A stretch of DNA of 64,000 bases. It comes from Microcoleus sp. FACHB-672. Its GTDB lineage: Bacteria; Cyanobacteriota; Cyanobacteriia; Cyanobacteriales; Oscillatoriaceae. The stretch spans positions 1-64,000 of the forward strand of contig NZ_JACJOU010000007.1 in NCBI RefSeq assembly GCF_014695725.1, read 5' to 3'. Below, piece after piece: positions 8,457-17,102 of this stretch. Position numbers and translations under genes: made by a program. A model generated the notes under the pieces. That model was not told where the DNA came from. It did not search any database and was given only the letters and a program-made list of their open reading frames with translations. Position 1 is the stretch's first letter. Every line of letters starts with the position of its first letter.

Positions 8457-9908
8457 ATGCAAACAACTCAACCAGCCAATCCATCGAATGTCCTAGATAC
8501 TCTGATTGTGGGTGCCGGCATTAGCGGTCTGAGTTTGGGCCACACCCTGCAAAACGACAAAGCGCCCACCGACAGCCGTCCTTGGAAAATTTTGGTAACA
8601 GAAAGCCAAGGACGGGTGGGAGGACGGATTGTGTCATCGTCTGGAGACGGCTTTCTTTGGGAAGAAGGGCCAAACAGTTTTTCCCCAACACCGGCACTGC
8701 TGAAACTGGCTGTGGATGTGGGCTTAAAAGACGAGTTGGTGTTCGCAGATCGCCGGCTGCCGCGTTACGTGTACTGGAAGGGTGAGTTGATCCCCGTGCC
8801 GATGAGTCCGCCGGCACTGGTGAAGTCCCACTTGCTGAGTTTATCGGGGAAACTGCGGGCGCTGATGGGTGCGCTGGGCTTTGTGCCGCCGGCAATGGGA
8901 GGCGAGGAAACCGTGGGGCAGTTCTTTCGCCGGCATTTGGGTGCTGAGGTGACACAGCGCTTAGTAGAACCGTTCGTTTCAGGGGTGTATGCCGGCGATC
9001 CCGATCAGTTGAGTGCGGCTGCTGCCTTTGGGCGGGTGGCGAAACTAACAGAAGTGGGTGGAGGGCTAATCGCAGGGGCAGTGCTGTCTCGCCGGCCAAA
9101 ATCCCAGCCGGTTGTTACCGATCCCAACGTTCCCAAGACGAAACCCGGGGAGTTAGGGTCATTCCGAACCGGGATGCAAGCACTGCCCGAAGCCATTGCT
9201 AAAAAGTTGGGCGAAAATTTGAAACTTAACTGGCGTTTGTTGCAGTTGCGCCCCACCGACCGGCAAACTTATATTGCAGAATTTTCAACGCCGGAAGGTT
9301 CCCAACAGATTGAAGCTCGCAGCGTAGTGCTCACCACCCCCGCTTATGTCACGGCAGAGCTATTGCAGCCCCTACAACCCCCTATTAGCCATGCTTTAGA
9401 GGAATTGTCTTATCCGCCCGTTGCGTGTGTCGTCTTGGCCTATCCAGCGGACGCTTTTAAGGATAAATTGCAGGGGTTTGGGAACTTGATTCCTAGAGGT
9501 CAGGGAATTCGCACATTGGGCACCATTTGGGCTTCGAGTTTGTTTGCCGATCGTGCTCCGGAAGGGTGGAATTTGCTGATTAACTTTATTGGCGGCGCAA
9601 CAGACCTAGAAATTGGGGATTTAGATCAAGCGCAAATTGTTGAGGCGGTGCATCAAGACCTTTGCCGGTCGCTGCTGAAAACGGATGTGCCCCCGAAGGT
9701 TTTGGCGGTGAATGTGTGGAAACGTGCGATCCCGCAGTATACCCTTGGCCATCACCGGCGTCTTGAGCAAATCGAGCAGGGCTTGCGGCAGTTGCCTGGT
9801 TTATATTTATGCGGAAACTACACCGACGGCGTTGCTTTGGGAGATTGCGTTCGCCGTGGCATAGATTGTGCCAGTGTTGTTGGGCAATATTTAGCCGTAA
9901 AAAATTAA
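8457..9908 (+). CDS. hemG: Protoporphyrinogen oxidase, HemY/PPO type
   Basis: A 483-residue FAD flavoenzyme that oxidises protoporphyrinogen IX to protoporphyrin IX using oxygen, in haem and chlorophyll synthesis. Visible are the Rossmann FAD motif LIVGAGISGLSLG (about residues 17-29), GGRIVSS, the PPO-typical WEEGPNSFSP, VEPFVSGVYAGDPDQLSAAA, and the C-terminal FAD segment LYLCGNYTDGVALGDCVRRG. Length fits the plant/cyanobacterial PPO group. Most cyanobacteria use the unrelated HemJ, so this type is less usual. The symbol follows common plant/cyanobacterial naming; the gene is unrelated to E. coli hemG. Confidence 0.93.
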   Translation: MQTTQPANPSNVLDTLIVGAGISGLSLGHTLQNDKAPTDSRPWKILVTESQGRVGGRIVSSSGDGFLWEEGPNSFSPTPALLKLAVDVGLKDELVFADRRLPRYVYWKGELIPVPMSPPALVKSHLLSLSGKLRALMGALGFVPPAMGGEETVGQFFRRHLGAEVTQRLVEPFVSGVYAGDPDQLSAAAAFGRVAKLTEVGGGLIAGAVLSRRPKSQPVVTDPNVPKTKPGELGSFRTGMQALPEAIAKKLGENLKLNWRLLQLRPTDRQTYIAEFSTPEGSQQIEARSVVLTTPAYVTAELLQPLQPPISHALEELSYPPVACVVLAYPADAFKDKLQGFGNLIPRGQGIRTLGTIWASSLFADRAPEGWNLLINFIGGATDLEIGDLDQAQIVEAVHQDLCRSLLKTDVPPKVLAVNVWKRAIPQYTLGHHRRLEQIEQGLRQLPGLYLCGNYTDGVALGDCVRRGIDCASVVGQYLAVKN

Positions 9909-9944
9909 AGCTTTTCTCAGTGTGAATTCTCCGGGGAAGGTAGG

Positions 9945-9983
9945 AAAAAAAGGTAATGGTAATTGGTTGGAGTTACCATTACC
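9945..9983 (-). terminator. Rho-independent terminator for the response-regulator gene
   Basis: On the minus strand GGTAATGGTAA, a 10-base loop and TTACCATTACC (11-bp perfect stem) are followed by seven T. It lies about 170 bases after the response-regulator stop. Confidence 0.8.
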
Positions 9984-10151
9984 GCTTACCAAATCTCTTC
10001 AGTATTCTGTTGTGCCGGCAAGCAAGCTTAAAGGGCTGGCAGATGACATTTCCCTGAATGGAAGCCGGTGTGGGCGGGTGACTAAGGCCGCCGGCGCGTA
10101 CAAAATTCGTGTCCCGATCAGGCACACTGGACGCGAAGGCAGCAACAAAGC

Positions 10152-10868
10152 TCATTCAACCTGTTGTGTTCCGGGTGCCCCAGGCAATTCAAACTTATAG
10201 CCGACTCCCCGCACAGTTTGAATCATCGAAGGCTGGTTAACATCCACTTCAATTTTGCGGCGGATTTGGCCAATATGCACATCGACTACCCGCTGATCCC
10301 CGACATAGTCGTAGTCCCAGACTTCTTGCAACAGTTCAGCACGCCGCCAAACTCGGTTGGGGTGGCTGGCCAGAAAATACAGTAGGTCGAATTCGAGCGC
10401 GGTTAAAGGCACCATCTCCTTGTTGAGTGTGACCTCACGCCGCACTGGATCGATGAACATCTGTCCCAAGGTCAGAATTTGCTGTTCTGCTGTGGTTACG
10501 GGGCGCTGGCGCTTTAAAATTGCCTGGACTCTGGCTGCTAACTCGACCAGGCGGAAAGGCTTGGTGATGTAGTCATCGGCACCTTGGGAAAATCCCTGGA
10601 GGATGTCAGACTCGTCTGTCCTGCTTGTCAGCATCAGGACAAACACACCTGTACGCTTTTGCATTTCTTGGCACAGCTGGTAGCCGGTGGTATCTGGCAA
10701 ATTGACATCCAGAATCACAAGGTCTGGGTTAAACTGCTCAAACACCTCTAGGGCAGTCTTGCCGTTGTCGGCAGACTCCATTTCATAGCTCTGCTTGCTC
10801 AAGAAGCGATGAATTAAATTACGGATTGCAGGGTCGTCATCAACGACAAGAATCTTGGCAGGGGCCAT
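10152..10868 (-). CDS. OmpR/PhoB-family response regulator
   Basis: A 238-residue DNA-binding response regulator. The receiver domain (residues 1-120) has ILVVDDD, the phospho-acceptor Asp in LVILDVNLPD, Thr in LMLTSR, and the Lys of DDYITKPF. The winged-helix effector domain (about residues 130-230) shows LTALEFDLLYFLASHPNRVW and VVDVHIGQIRRKIE, ending in VRGVGYKF. Highly similar orphan regulators exist across cyanobacteria, but I cannot assign it to RpaA, RpaB or NblR with confidence. No sensor kinase is adjacent. Starts at ATG behind AAGG. Confidence 0.9.
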   Translation of the reverse strand: MAPAKILVVDDDPAIRNLIHRFLSKQSYEMESADNGKTALEVFEQFNPDLVILDVNLPDTTGYQLCQEMQKRTGVFVLMLTSRTDESDILQGFSQGADDYITKPFRLVELAARVQAILKRQRPVTTAEQQILTLGQMFIDPVRREVTLNKEMVPLTALEFDLLYFLASHPNRVWRRAELLQEVWDYDYVGDQRVVDVHIGQIRRKIEVDVNQPSMIQTVRGVGYKFELPGAPGTQQVE

Positions 10869-11532
10869 GTCTACAACCTTGCTCTAAGAACTGGGCAAGA
10901 AGGATTTCTCAGACTGATGGCGAGCGCCAGGTGAAGCTCTGGCGGCAACTAAGCAACTCTGTAGGAGAGCGGCTCCCAGCATAGTCGTTTATCCAGCATT
11001 CTAGAAAATTATCGGCTGAAAGCCCATCGATCAAGGATCTTGACCGATTGACGCGAGTTTAAAACTTGTGTCTGGGTTTTACCGAAACTCCCTGGAAATT
11101 TTTGTATGCAAACCCTGATTTTACGGAAGTAAAGCTCAATTTACAACAGAATTCAGGCTGTGCAACAAGAAGATACAGGGAACTGAGCAGCCAACGGCGG
11201 TTGGTTTACTTTTACTAGGCAGTAAAAGGTTAAGCGCGAGACGCGTTTGGATGCCGGTTGTTATTTCACTTTGAAACCGCAACGACTTAAGCTGTGGTTG
11301 CGGGCCGGCACTTGGGCTGTGGATAGTAGGCAAAGTTACTTACCAGCCGCCCCAAGAGAAGTTGCCACCGGCTTTGAGGGATTTGCCTTCGCCTTAGCGC
11401 TGCCTAAGCTAAGCACTGCCGGCGGTTACACTCCCAAAAAGATTCGGCAGATTGTAACAAATTGCGAAGCCTCACTTAACCGCAACTTCTTTCTTAAGAT
11501 GGCATTAGAAATCATACTTGATCAATACCCTT
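10869..11532. other. 664-base region without a supported gene
   Basis: The upstream region of the response regulator. A plus-strand frame at 11247-11621 runs into the HNH gene antisense and shows no domain. The only structure seen is a perfect short inverted repeat, CTTTTACT aggc AGTAAAAG, at 11209-11228. Confidence 0.5.
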
Positions 11533-11778
11533 TTAAAGAGCGAAATGACGCCGAAAGCGGGGATCGAGGTGGTGTTTTTTCTGCCGGTTGCACCGGCTAC
11601 ACAGGGTTTGTAGGTTGCTGATGTCGTTGCTGCCGGCACGCGCGAGGGGGATAATGTGGTCAATTGTCAGTGATGTCTCTAAGTGTGTTTGACCACAGCT
11701 TTTGCACTGGTAACGATCCCGCTCAAAAACATATTTCCTCACTTCTGGGGGAATGGGAATTCTGGGTGTTTTAGTCAT
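11533..11778 (-). CDS. HNH endonuclease
   Basis: 81 residues forming one HNH domain: YQCKSCGQTH and LCSRCNRQKK supply the two CxxC zinc pairs, SLTIDHIIPLARAG holds the catalytic His of the IDHI core, and NDISNLQTLC supplies the Asn. Small stand-alone HNH proteins of this kind are common in cyanobacteria; the DNA target is unknown. The start is ATG. Confidence 0.88.
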   Translation of the reverse strand: MTKTPRIPIPPEVRKYVFERDRYQCKSCGQTHLETSLTIDHIIPLARAGSNDISNLQTLCSRCNRQKKHHLDPRFRRHFAL

Positions 11779-11865
11779 GGCTGTGCCGGTGGCGTCTTCT
11801 TGGAAAAATCATATCAAAAACCTAAATACCAAATCCCTGCCTTATTTCACGCCGGCATCTGGCAT

Positions 11866-12249
11866 TTATTTATTTTCTTCTTTGCTCATTTGTCGAATCT
11901 CATCTAGGGGAGATCCAGTTTCGCCGGCTTCGGCTGTATTGGGTGCCGGTGTTTCTTCTATTTCGGGTTCATCTGGACAAAATTCCACAGTCAGTTTAAC
12001 TCTAAATTTTCCGCTTTCCCAGCCGTCAGCCTTATATTTCAAAGCATAACATTCTATCCCTTCACCAAATAGTTTGTTTCTGATTGGTTCTGAAACATTT
12101 AATCTCTTTCTAGTTGCTAGGTTAAACTCTAAAGCAGTTAAATTTATTTAAACAAAGCCATTAGAGTTTAAATTTAACTCGCGCCCTAAAGAGTCTGCTT
12201 TAAAACACACAACCTCATGCTTTTCCAATGGCTTTAATTTATCGCTCAT
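11866..12249 (-). pseudogene. KGK-domain gene interrupted by an in-frame stop
   Basis: Reading 128 codons from an ATG behind GGGAGGACGG gives MSDKLKPLEKHEVVCF and so on to codon 33, then TAA at 12148-12150, then an uninterrupted frame to the stop at 11866. The part after the stop carries KLFGEGIECYALK, GWESGKFRVKLTVEFCPDEP and ends SPLDEIRQM, clearly a paralogue of the intact KGK protein next door. No later ATG in the frame could rescue the domain. Length otherwise fits. Sequencing error is an alternative to a true nonsense mutation. Confidence 0.75.
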
Positions 12250-12369
12250 ATCAATCCGTCCTCCCTAAATTACAAAAATGCCTGATGGATTAAGTCTTTC
12301 TATGGGTACGCAATTTTTGTGTATTATGCCACGTAAAATCGTGGCAAACTGTTAGTTTCAACGGCTCTC

Positions 12370-12795
12370 TTAAATCTTCATTTGCCGTATCTCATCAAGG
12401 GGTGAGCTTTCTTCGCTGGCAGCCGGTTCACTTGCCTGTGTTTCTTCTACCTCAACAGTTTCCGGGCAAAACTCTAAAGTAATTCTCACTTTGCCTTTTT
12501 GCCAATTTTTACCGGGTTGGAGTATTTTACAATCAATACCTTTACCAAACCAACTTTCCTTTTTTTCTGTCCAGTTGGATGAAGAGTATTGTCCCTTGAC
12601 AAGTGGTAGAATTGCTGCAATAAATTCACTTATTGTAAAAGTGCGGTTGGTTAATAAAATTTGGTCTGAATAGATAGACACAACATCTTCACGATCTAGA
12701 GACTCAAACTTGTCTTCCATTTCTCTCATTGACATTTTCTCATCCTTCTTTATATTCAAACTCTCCAGCAGAGCTTCAATTTTTCTTTTTGACAT
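12370..12795 (-). CDS. KGK-domain protein
   Basis: 141 residues from the ATG at 12795 (preceded by AAGGACGACAAA). A second good start lies exactly 60 bases further in, at 12735, and a weaker one at 12852. The body reads EDVVSIYSDQILL, WFGKGIDCKILQPGKNWQKG, then KVRITLEFCPE, the signature of the cyanobacterial KGK family. A Glu-rich tail ends SSPLDEIRQMKI. The function of the family is unknown. Both gene starts stem from a 60-base tandem duplication encoding (D/N)I-K-D-KMS...ESL twice. The dead paralogue lies directly downstream. Confidence 0.78.
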   Translation of the reverse strand: MSKRKIEALLESLNIKKDEKMSMREMEDKFESLDREDVVSIYSDQILLTNRTFTISEFIAAILPLVKGQYSSSNWTEKKESWFGKGIDCKILQPGKNWQKGKVRITLEFCPETVEVEETQASEPAASEESSPLDEIRQMKI

Positions 12796-12852
12796 TTTGT
12801 CGTCCTTCTCTATATCGGATTGATTGAATAGATATCCTGCAAATTCCTGCAA
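12735..12852 (-). repeat. 60-base tandem duplication at the KGK gene start
   Basis: DIEKDDKMSKRKIEALLESL is followed directly by NIKKDEKMSMREMEDKFESL. The DNA repeats AGAAGGAnGAnAAAATGTC at 60-base spacing, so both the ribosome site and the start codon are duplicated. Confidence 0.7.
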
Positions 12853-12944
12853 AAGTCGTTTTTTTTACCACAGATAAACACCGATGGTTTAACAACGGGT
12901 GTTTAAGATAAATTGGCACTTGGAGACTTTTGCAAGAAATTGAA

Positions 12945-15404
12945 TTATTCTACTAGCGCTTCTACTAGCAGTTTTTGCTCGTTCGGAGGATTGGCTTCGG
13001 CAACTTCACCGGCAGTAATAAAATCATCTTTGAACTTAACCACCGGCAATTGATAGCGATCCAATTGCATCCCTTGTAAACACTGATTAATTCCGCCAAC
13101 GGCTTCATTATAAGTATTGACAGTTTGCTGCAATTGTGTTTGATTTTTCTGATTTTGATCGAGTTGTTCTTGGGCTTCCTTTTCTAACGTTTTTTCGAGA
13201 TGGGCGCGAGCGCGGTTGTATTGCTGTAAAATTGATTCTTCTTGCTCTTTTGCTAGGGGCAGCAAGTGAGTTTTGAACGTTTGATTGATTGTTTGGCGAA
13301 AAGCACTTTGAATGGTTTGTTTTACTTTGGGTTCAAAGTCCATTTTTAACAACTGACGAATTGCCGGCTCTGCCTCTACCATACTGGCGCAATCGTAAGC
13401 TTGAGAAGTTTGCTGCAAGACTTGACGGAATTGGTAAATTGAAAATGTGTTCTCGTCATAAAATCGAGCGCTTTCTCGCACATAACGATCACATTCTGAA
13501 CTCGCGGCAGCGCGAATTGCATGCTGCACTTGCGTTTCCAAACTTTTAAATGCTTGCTCAACACCGGCATCTGTTCCAATTAGCCGGCACATCTGCCGGT
13601 AATACTCTTGATGGCGGATGCGATCCATTAAATAAACAAACCAATTGGCAATGACTTGTTGTGATTCTGCTACAAGAACTTCTTCTAATTCATTTGCCAT
13701 GAAATAAAATGCCTCTACTAAAATCGCCAGGAGTGGCGCAGTAGAGTTGCGCGGATGAGTATGTGTTGCACGCCGGTAAGCTTCTTCAACAGAAAAAGTA
13801 TTCAGAAGTTCATCCATGCGTGAAACCATTTTCACTTTGAGCTTGCGAAAATCTTCCTCAAAGATTGGACACTGATTGGTAATCGTCTCATTGACTTCCT
13901 GACTGATGTGTTCAATCAAAGCTGTACCAATTTGCCCTAATTCGTAATTCAGTTGCTCCAAACGCCGCGACTTTACACCCTCAATATTAATTGGTTGACT
14001 CTCCAACTCTCGGTGTTGCTCTAAATAAAGCCGGCGCAAGGCGACACACACCGGCTGAAGATCGTTTGCTAGCGCTTCAAAAAGTTGAGGACGTTTTTCT
14101 TCCTTTAAATAGCGAGTGATGCCGGTGCGGAATTCTTCTATTCCACTATCGGAAATAAGCTGATCAATTAGGGGTGAACCCTGTTCATTCAGAATTCTGG
14201 CATAATTCTCATTTGGGGTTTCGTAGCTGAAAACAGCAATCTTAAACTTATTGGGAGAAAGCTTGCCAGAGTTGGCACAATAGCGGTTAAATTCGTTGAT
14301 AAATTGGGACGTTTCTTCCTGAATGCCGGTGCCTTTGACACTTTGGGCAAAAAGAGAATCTAACCCATAACGCTCTCGCTGGCTTGTTCCTTTGATTTGA
14401 CTGCCATAAAATCCCAGCAATCCACTGGTTTTATAAACTCGGCTGTTGTCTCTAAACTGGGAATTAATCAAATCATCGAGTCGTTGGCGCAATTGAGTAT
14501 TGTACCAAGTTTCATCGACTCGATTGAAAACATAAAAGACGCGATCCCGAATCCCTGGATTCTTCCGCATCTTTTCCAAAAGTTCTGTTTCTTCGGTTGT
14601 CATGTCTCCTTCGGATGCCGGTTTGAGTACGCACACGACAGCCGATGTTTCCGGATCTTCAATCTTGCGATAAGTAAGTTCCGCATCCTTCTTCACCGGC
14701 GCATCAATTCCCGGCATATCAATCAGCACGTTGCCATCTTGTAATAGCGGGTGATGGCAGTAATATTCGATTCGCTTTAAAACTGCACTATTGCTGCCGC
14801 GACGTGCGTAACCGGCAGCTTCTTTTAAATTGGAAAAGTCAAATTGCTCCATCGAAAACGTGTTACTGTGGGTTGGATGAATGCGCTCACTGTTATCCGC
14901 ATAACCCTTCAGTAACAAAACTAGCGCTTTCGCTTGTTTCGCTCGCTCAGATTTACTTTCTCCACCTTCCAGCTTGATGATCGTTTCGCCTTTTTCAGTT
15001 AGCAATTCAATCGCTTCGCGCTGTTGAAGATTGGTTTCTGCTGTTAATCCCAGACGCTTACACAAAGCATCTGCCTGCTCTTTAATTTCTGTCTGACTTA
15101 AAAAGGTGAGAACGACTCGTTCTTTCTCGGCTTCAGCATATTCAATATAGCATTCGGTGCCGGTGGCGTGTCCTTCAGCGCTGTAGAGCAATTCTCGCTC
15201 TAGCAAGGCGTTGATCAGCATCGATTTGCCGGCACTAAATGCACCGGCGAAGACGATTTCAAATTTAGGAGAAATTGCTTTTTTCAGGGACGCCTGAACC
15301 CCGGTGATATCTTGCATCCGTAAGGACGGTTCTTGATTCAACAGATGCAGTAGACTATCAACCTGAGCTTGCAGATTTTCGCACTGAGGTAACAGTTGAG
15401 TCAT
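12945..15404 (-). CDS. Bacterial dynamin-like GTPase
   Basis: A large (819-residue) GTPase of the dynamin superfamily, thought to remodel or fuse membranes. The G1 loop is GAFSAGKSMLIN (residues 54-65), G2 is a Thr in ATGTECYIEY, G3 is IDMPGID and G4 is FNRVDE. The rest is long alpha-helical stalk, with coiled coil near the end (EKEAQEQLDQNQKNQTQLQQ). I see no clear transmembrane paddle. Cyanobacterial BDLP is the closest characterised relative in spirit, but identity cannot be claimed. The ATG is preceded by AGGA. Monocistronic. Confidence 0.88.
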   Translation of the reverse strand: MTQLLPQCENLQAQVDSLLHLLNQEPSLRMQDITGVQASLKKAISPKFEIVFAGAFSAGKSMLINALLERELLYSAEGHATGTECYIEYAEAEKERVVLTFLSQTEIKEQADALCKRLGLTAETNLQQREAIELLTEKGETIIKLEGGESKSERAKQAKALVLLLKGYADNSERIHPTHSNTFSMEQFDFSNLKEAAGYARRGSNSAVLKRIEYYCHHPLLQDGNVLIDMPGIDAPVKKDAELTYRKIEDPETSAVVCVLKPASEGDMTTEETELLEKMRKNPGIRDRVFYVFNRVDETWYNTQLRQRLDDLINSQFRDNSRVYKTSGLLGFYGSQIKGTSQRERYGLDSLFAQSVKGTGIQEETSQFINEFNRYCANSGKLSPNKFKIAVFSYETPNENYARILNEQGSPLIDQLISDSGIEEFRTGITRYLKEEKRPQLFEALANDLQPVCVALRRLYLEQHRELESQPINIEGVKSRRLEQLNYELGQIGTALIEHISQEVNETITNQCPIFEEDFRKLKVKMVSRMDELLNTFSVEEAYRRATHTHPRNSTAPLLAILVEAFYFMANELEEVLVAESQQVIANWFVYLMDRIRHQEYYRQMCRLIGTDAGVEQAFKSLETQVQHAIRAAASSECDRYVRESARFYDENTFSIYQFRQVLQQTSQAYDCASMVEAEPAIRQLLKMDFEPKVKQTIQSAFRQTINQTFKTHLLPLAKEQEESILQQYNRARAHLEKTLEKEAQEQLDQNQKNQTQLQQTVNTYNEAVGGINQCLQGMQLDRYQLPVVKFKDDFITAGEVAEANPPNEQKLLVEALVE

Positions 15405-15904
15405 ATTTGTCCTGAAAGTGAAGAGGAACCAACGAGAGACAGATCGAATCTGAATTCTTTAATAGGTTGCCCAAAATTTGCTTGTCTCTACCCAGGAGTA
15501 TGAACCAGGTTGAGAAAATTTCTGAAAAAATACAAAGTTACAAGTTTCTCTAAATTTTACGAAAAACTTCTAAGATTTAAATTTAATTCTATAAAAGTAA
15601 ATAGAACGTGCTAAAATTGCTTTTCAATATTTATTCAGTTAAAAAATAAGGGCAAAAAATTAACTCGGATGCTGGAACTTGTCAAGCCGGCTTAGCAATA
15701 ACGATATTAAACTTTGCAGTACATTGTGCTGACGTTTATAGTTCGGAAAAACATTCAGCCACGTCTTGAGCAAGTGATTCTCAATTAAGTATGCGAACAC
15801 CGGCATTCAGCCGAAAATTATCAAAGCCCTTCGCTAATTAACTGTTAAAATATGATTAAACTTAGGTTGTATCATTTTGTAAAGATAAATTCGGTAACTG
15901 CCTT
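15405..15904. other. 500-base AT-rich spacer
   Basis: Lies between the divergent dynamin-like and clpS genes and presumably carries both promoters. I see no gene, repeat or clear operator. Confidence 0.5.
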
Positions 15905-16231
15905 ATGACTGCGGTACTTTCAGCAGCTATTCACGCAATGGCCACTTCACCAACGGTAGCTCCCGATAAAGCCAGTCAAGTTACACGGCAACTCTATCCC
16001 AACTACAAAGTAATCGTGTTGAACGATGATTTCAATACGTTTCAGCACGTTGCTGAATGCTTGATGAAGTATATTCCGGGGATGACAGGCGATCAGGCTT
16101 GGCAATTGACCAACCAAATCCACTCGGACGGCCAAGCCACGGTTTGGGTTGGCCCGCAAGAGCAAGCTGAGCTTTATCACCAGCAGCTCAGTCGTGCCGG
16201 CTTAACGATGGCTCCATTAGAGAAAGCCTAA
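15905..16231 (+). CDS. clpS: ATP-dependent Clp protease adaptor ClpS
   Basis: A 108-residue adaptor that delivers N-degron substrates to the ClpC/ClpP protease. The core YKVIVLNDDFNTFQHVAECL contains the Asn-Asp-Asp of the N-degron pocket, followed by the helix IPGMTGDQAWQLTNQIHSDG. About 30 N-terminal residues form the flexible extension. Cyanobacteria often have two clpS paralogues, and the sequence alone does not tell which this is. Starts at ATG and is followed by a terminator hairpin at 16309-16341. Confidence 0.93.
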   Translation: MTAVLSAAIHAMATSPTVAPDKASQVTRQLYPNYKVIVLNDDFNTFQHVAECLMKYIPGMTGDQAWQLTNQIHSDGQATVWVGPQEQAELYHQQLSRAGLTMAPLEKA

Positions 16232-16308
16232 AGTTAAGGAGTCGGTGAGAATTTCATCGGGTTTGTGAGGCAATCATTATCAAGTGCCGGCACAAACTCA
16301 AATGAAAA

Positions 16309-16341
16309 CCGGCGCGTCTGGTGCCGGCTCTTTTCTTTTTT
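16309..16341 (+). terminator. Rho-independent terminator of clpS
   Basis: ACCGGCGC, loop tctg, GTGCCGGCT followed by TTTTCTTTTTT; one G-T pair in the stem. Confidence 0.7.
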
Positions 16342-16445
16342 CGGTTCTCTGACTGTCCCCCTGATAAGTTTTCACTTTTTGCTTTTCACTTTTTTGGGCT
16401 AGGCCGGCCCTAGACTAGGGGGGTAGTTATTTGGTCTAAATTATT

Positions 16446-16739
16446 ATGGGCAACTCTTCCAGTGCTCGATTAGTTCTCAATCATTCGACTCACATTCCCG
16501 GTTTGATTGCGATCCTGGAACGGCTGACAAAGTATGCCGATATTCAAACCATCACTCCAGGCGTCATTGGCAATGTTAAGGGTCACACCCCTCGGATGAC
16601 GTTACGGGTGTCCGTTCCCATTCGTGGCGGGTTTAAAGTGCTGGCGAGACAAGGTAAAACGGTTCAAGAAGTCTTTGTCATCACCAGCTTGAGCCAGAAT
16701 GAGCTGGAAGAGATAATTGCCTTGTTATTAAAGAAATAA
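16446..16739 (+). CDS. DUF2103 predicted metal-binding protein
   Basis: 97 residues: SSARLVLNHSTHIPGL gives two conserved histidines, then ITPGVIGNVKGHTPRM and FKVLARQGKTVQEVFV. This matches the DUF2103 family of cyanobacteria, described only as a predicted metal-binding protein; function unknown. Starts at ATG. There is no operon partner: ClpS lies 214 bases upstream behind a terminator. Confidence 0.72.
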   Translation: MGNSSSARLVLNHSTHIPGLIAILERLTKYADIQTITPGVIGNVKGHTPRMTLRVSVPIRGGFKVLARQGKTVQEVFVITSLSQNELEEIIALLLKK

Positions 16740-16845
16740 GTCAAGCTTGCTGATTAAGGCAATACATTTAAAGACTAAAGCGTTTGCCTTCTAATACATA
16801 AGCCTAAAAGTAGCGCCGTGTAACCCGTCGCTATCTCGCAGCCAC

Positions 16846-16944
16846 ACTCCTTATCCACTAAGGTTTTTAGAAATAAAATGCAGGCGGCATCAAGTTCCTT
16901 TGCCGGCCTGACAAAATTTGCTGAAAACCTTAGAGATAAGGAGT
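16846..16944. repeat. Nested inverted repeat, about 100 bases
   Basis: The left arm ACTCCTTATCCACTAAGG plus TTTTTAG pairs with the right arm CTGAAAACCTTAGAGATAAG plus GAGT, giving about 24 bp with one bulge and one mismatch. Inside the 50-base loop, CAGGCGGC faces GCCGGCCTG. It could fold as a long stem in RNA, or be a small non-autonomous mobile element. Confidence 0.6.
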
Positions 16945-17071
16945 TTTACCCTTTGCGCGATTGCCGGTGACAATTTCGCCACTTTTAAGCCAAACAGAGA
17001 TCCAGGAATGAGCCATGTCATTTCTGGATCTACTGCTTTTCGGTCAATTTGTAAATATCGTGTTATATTAG

Positions 17072-17089
17072 TTTACATAAGTTTACAAA
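17072..17089 (+). promoter_or_regulatory. HLR1 element (RpaB-binding site)
   Basis: TTTACATA AG TTTACAAA is a perfect fit to the HLR1 consensus, two (G/T)TTACA(T/A)(T/A) copies two bases apart, used by RpaB to control high-light genes such as hli and psbA. It ends 13 bases before the start codon of the Psb34-like gene, a position that would overlap the transcript start and favour repression. Confidence 0.75.
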
Positions 17090-17102
17090 AGGGCACAAAC
17101 CC

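Noticed and set aside
9922-10200. 92-codon frame between hemG and the response regulator
   Set aside because: It contains the terminator hairpin and overlaps the 3' end of the response-regulator gene; composition is not protein-like.
11247-11621. 124-codon plus-strand frame before the HNH gene
   Set aside because: No domain or ribosome site; its last part is antisense to the HNH gene, which has clear catalytic motifs.
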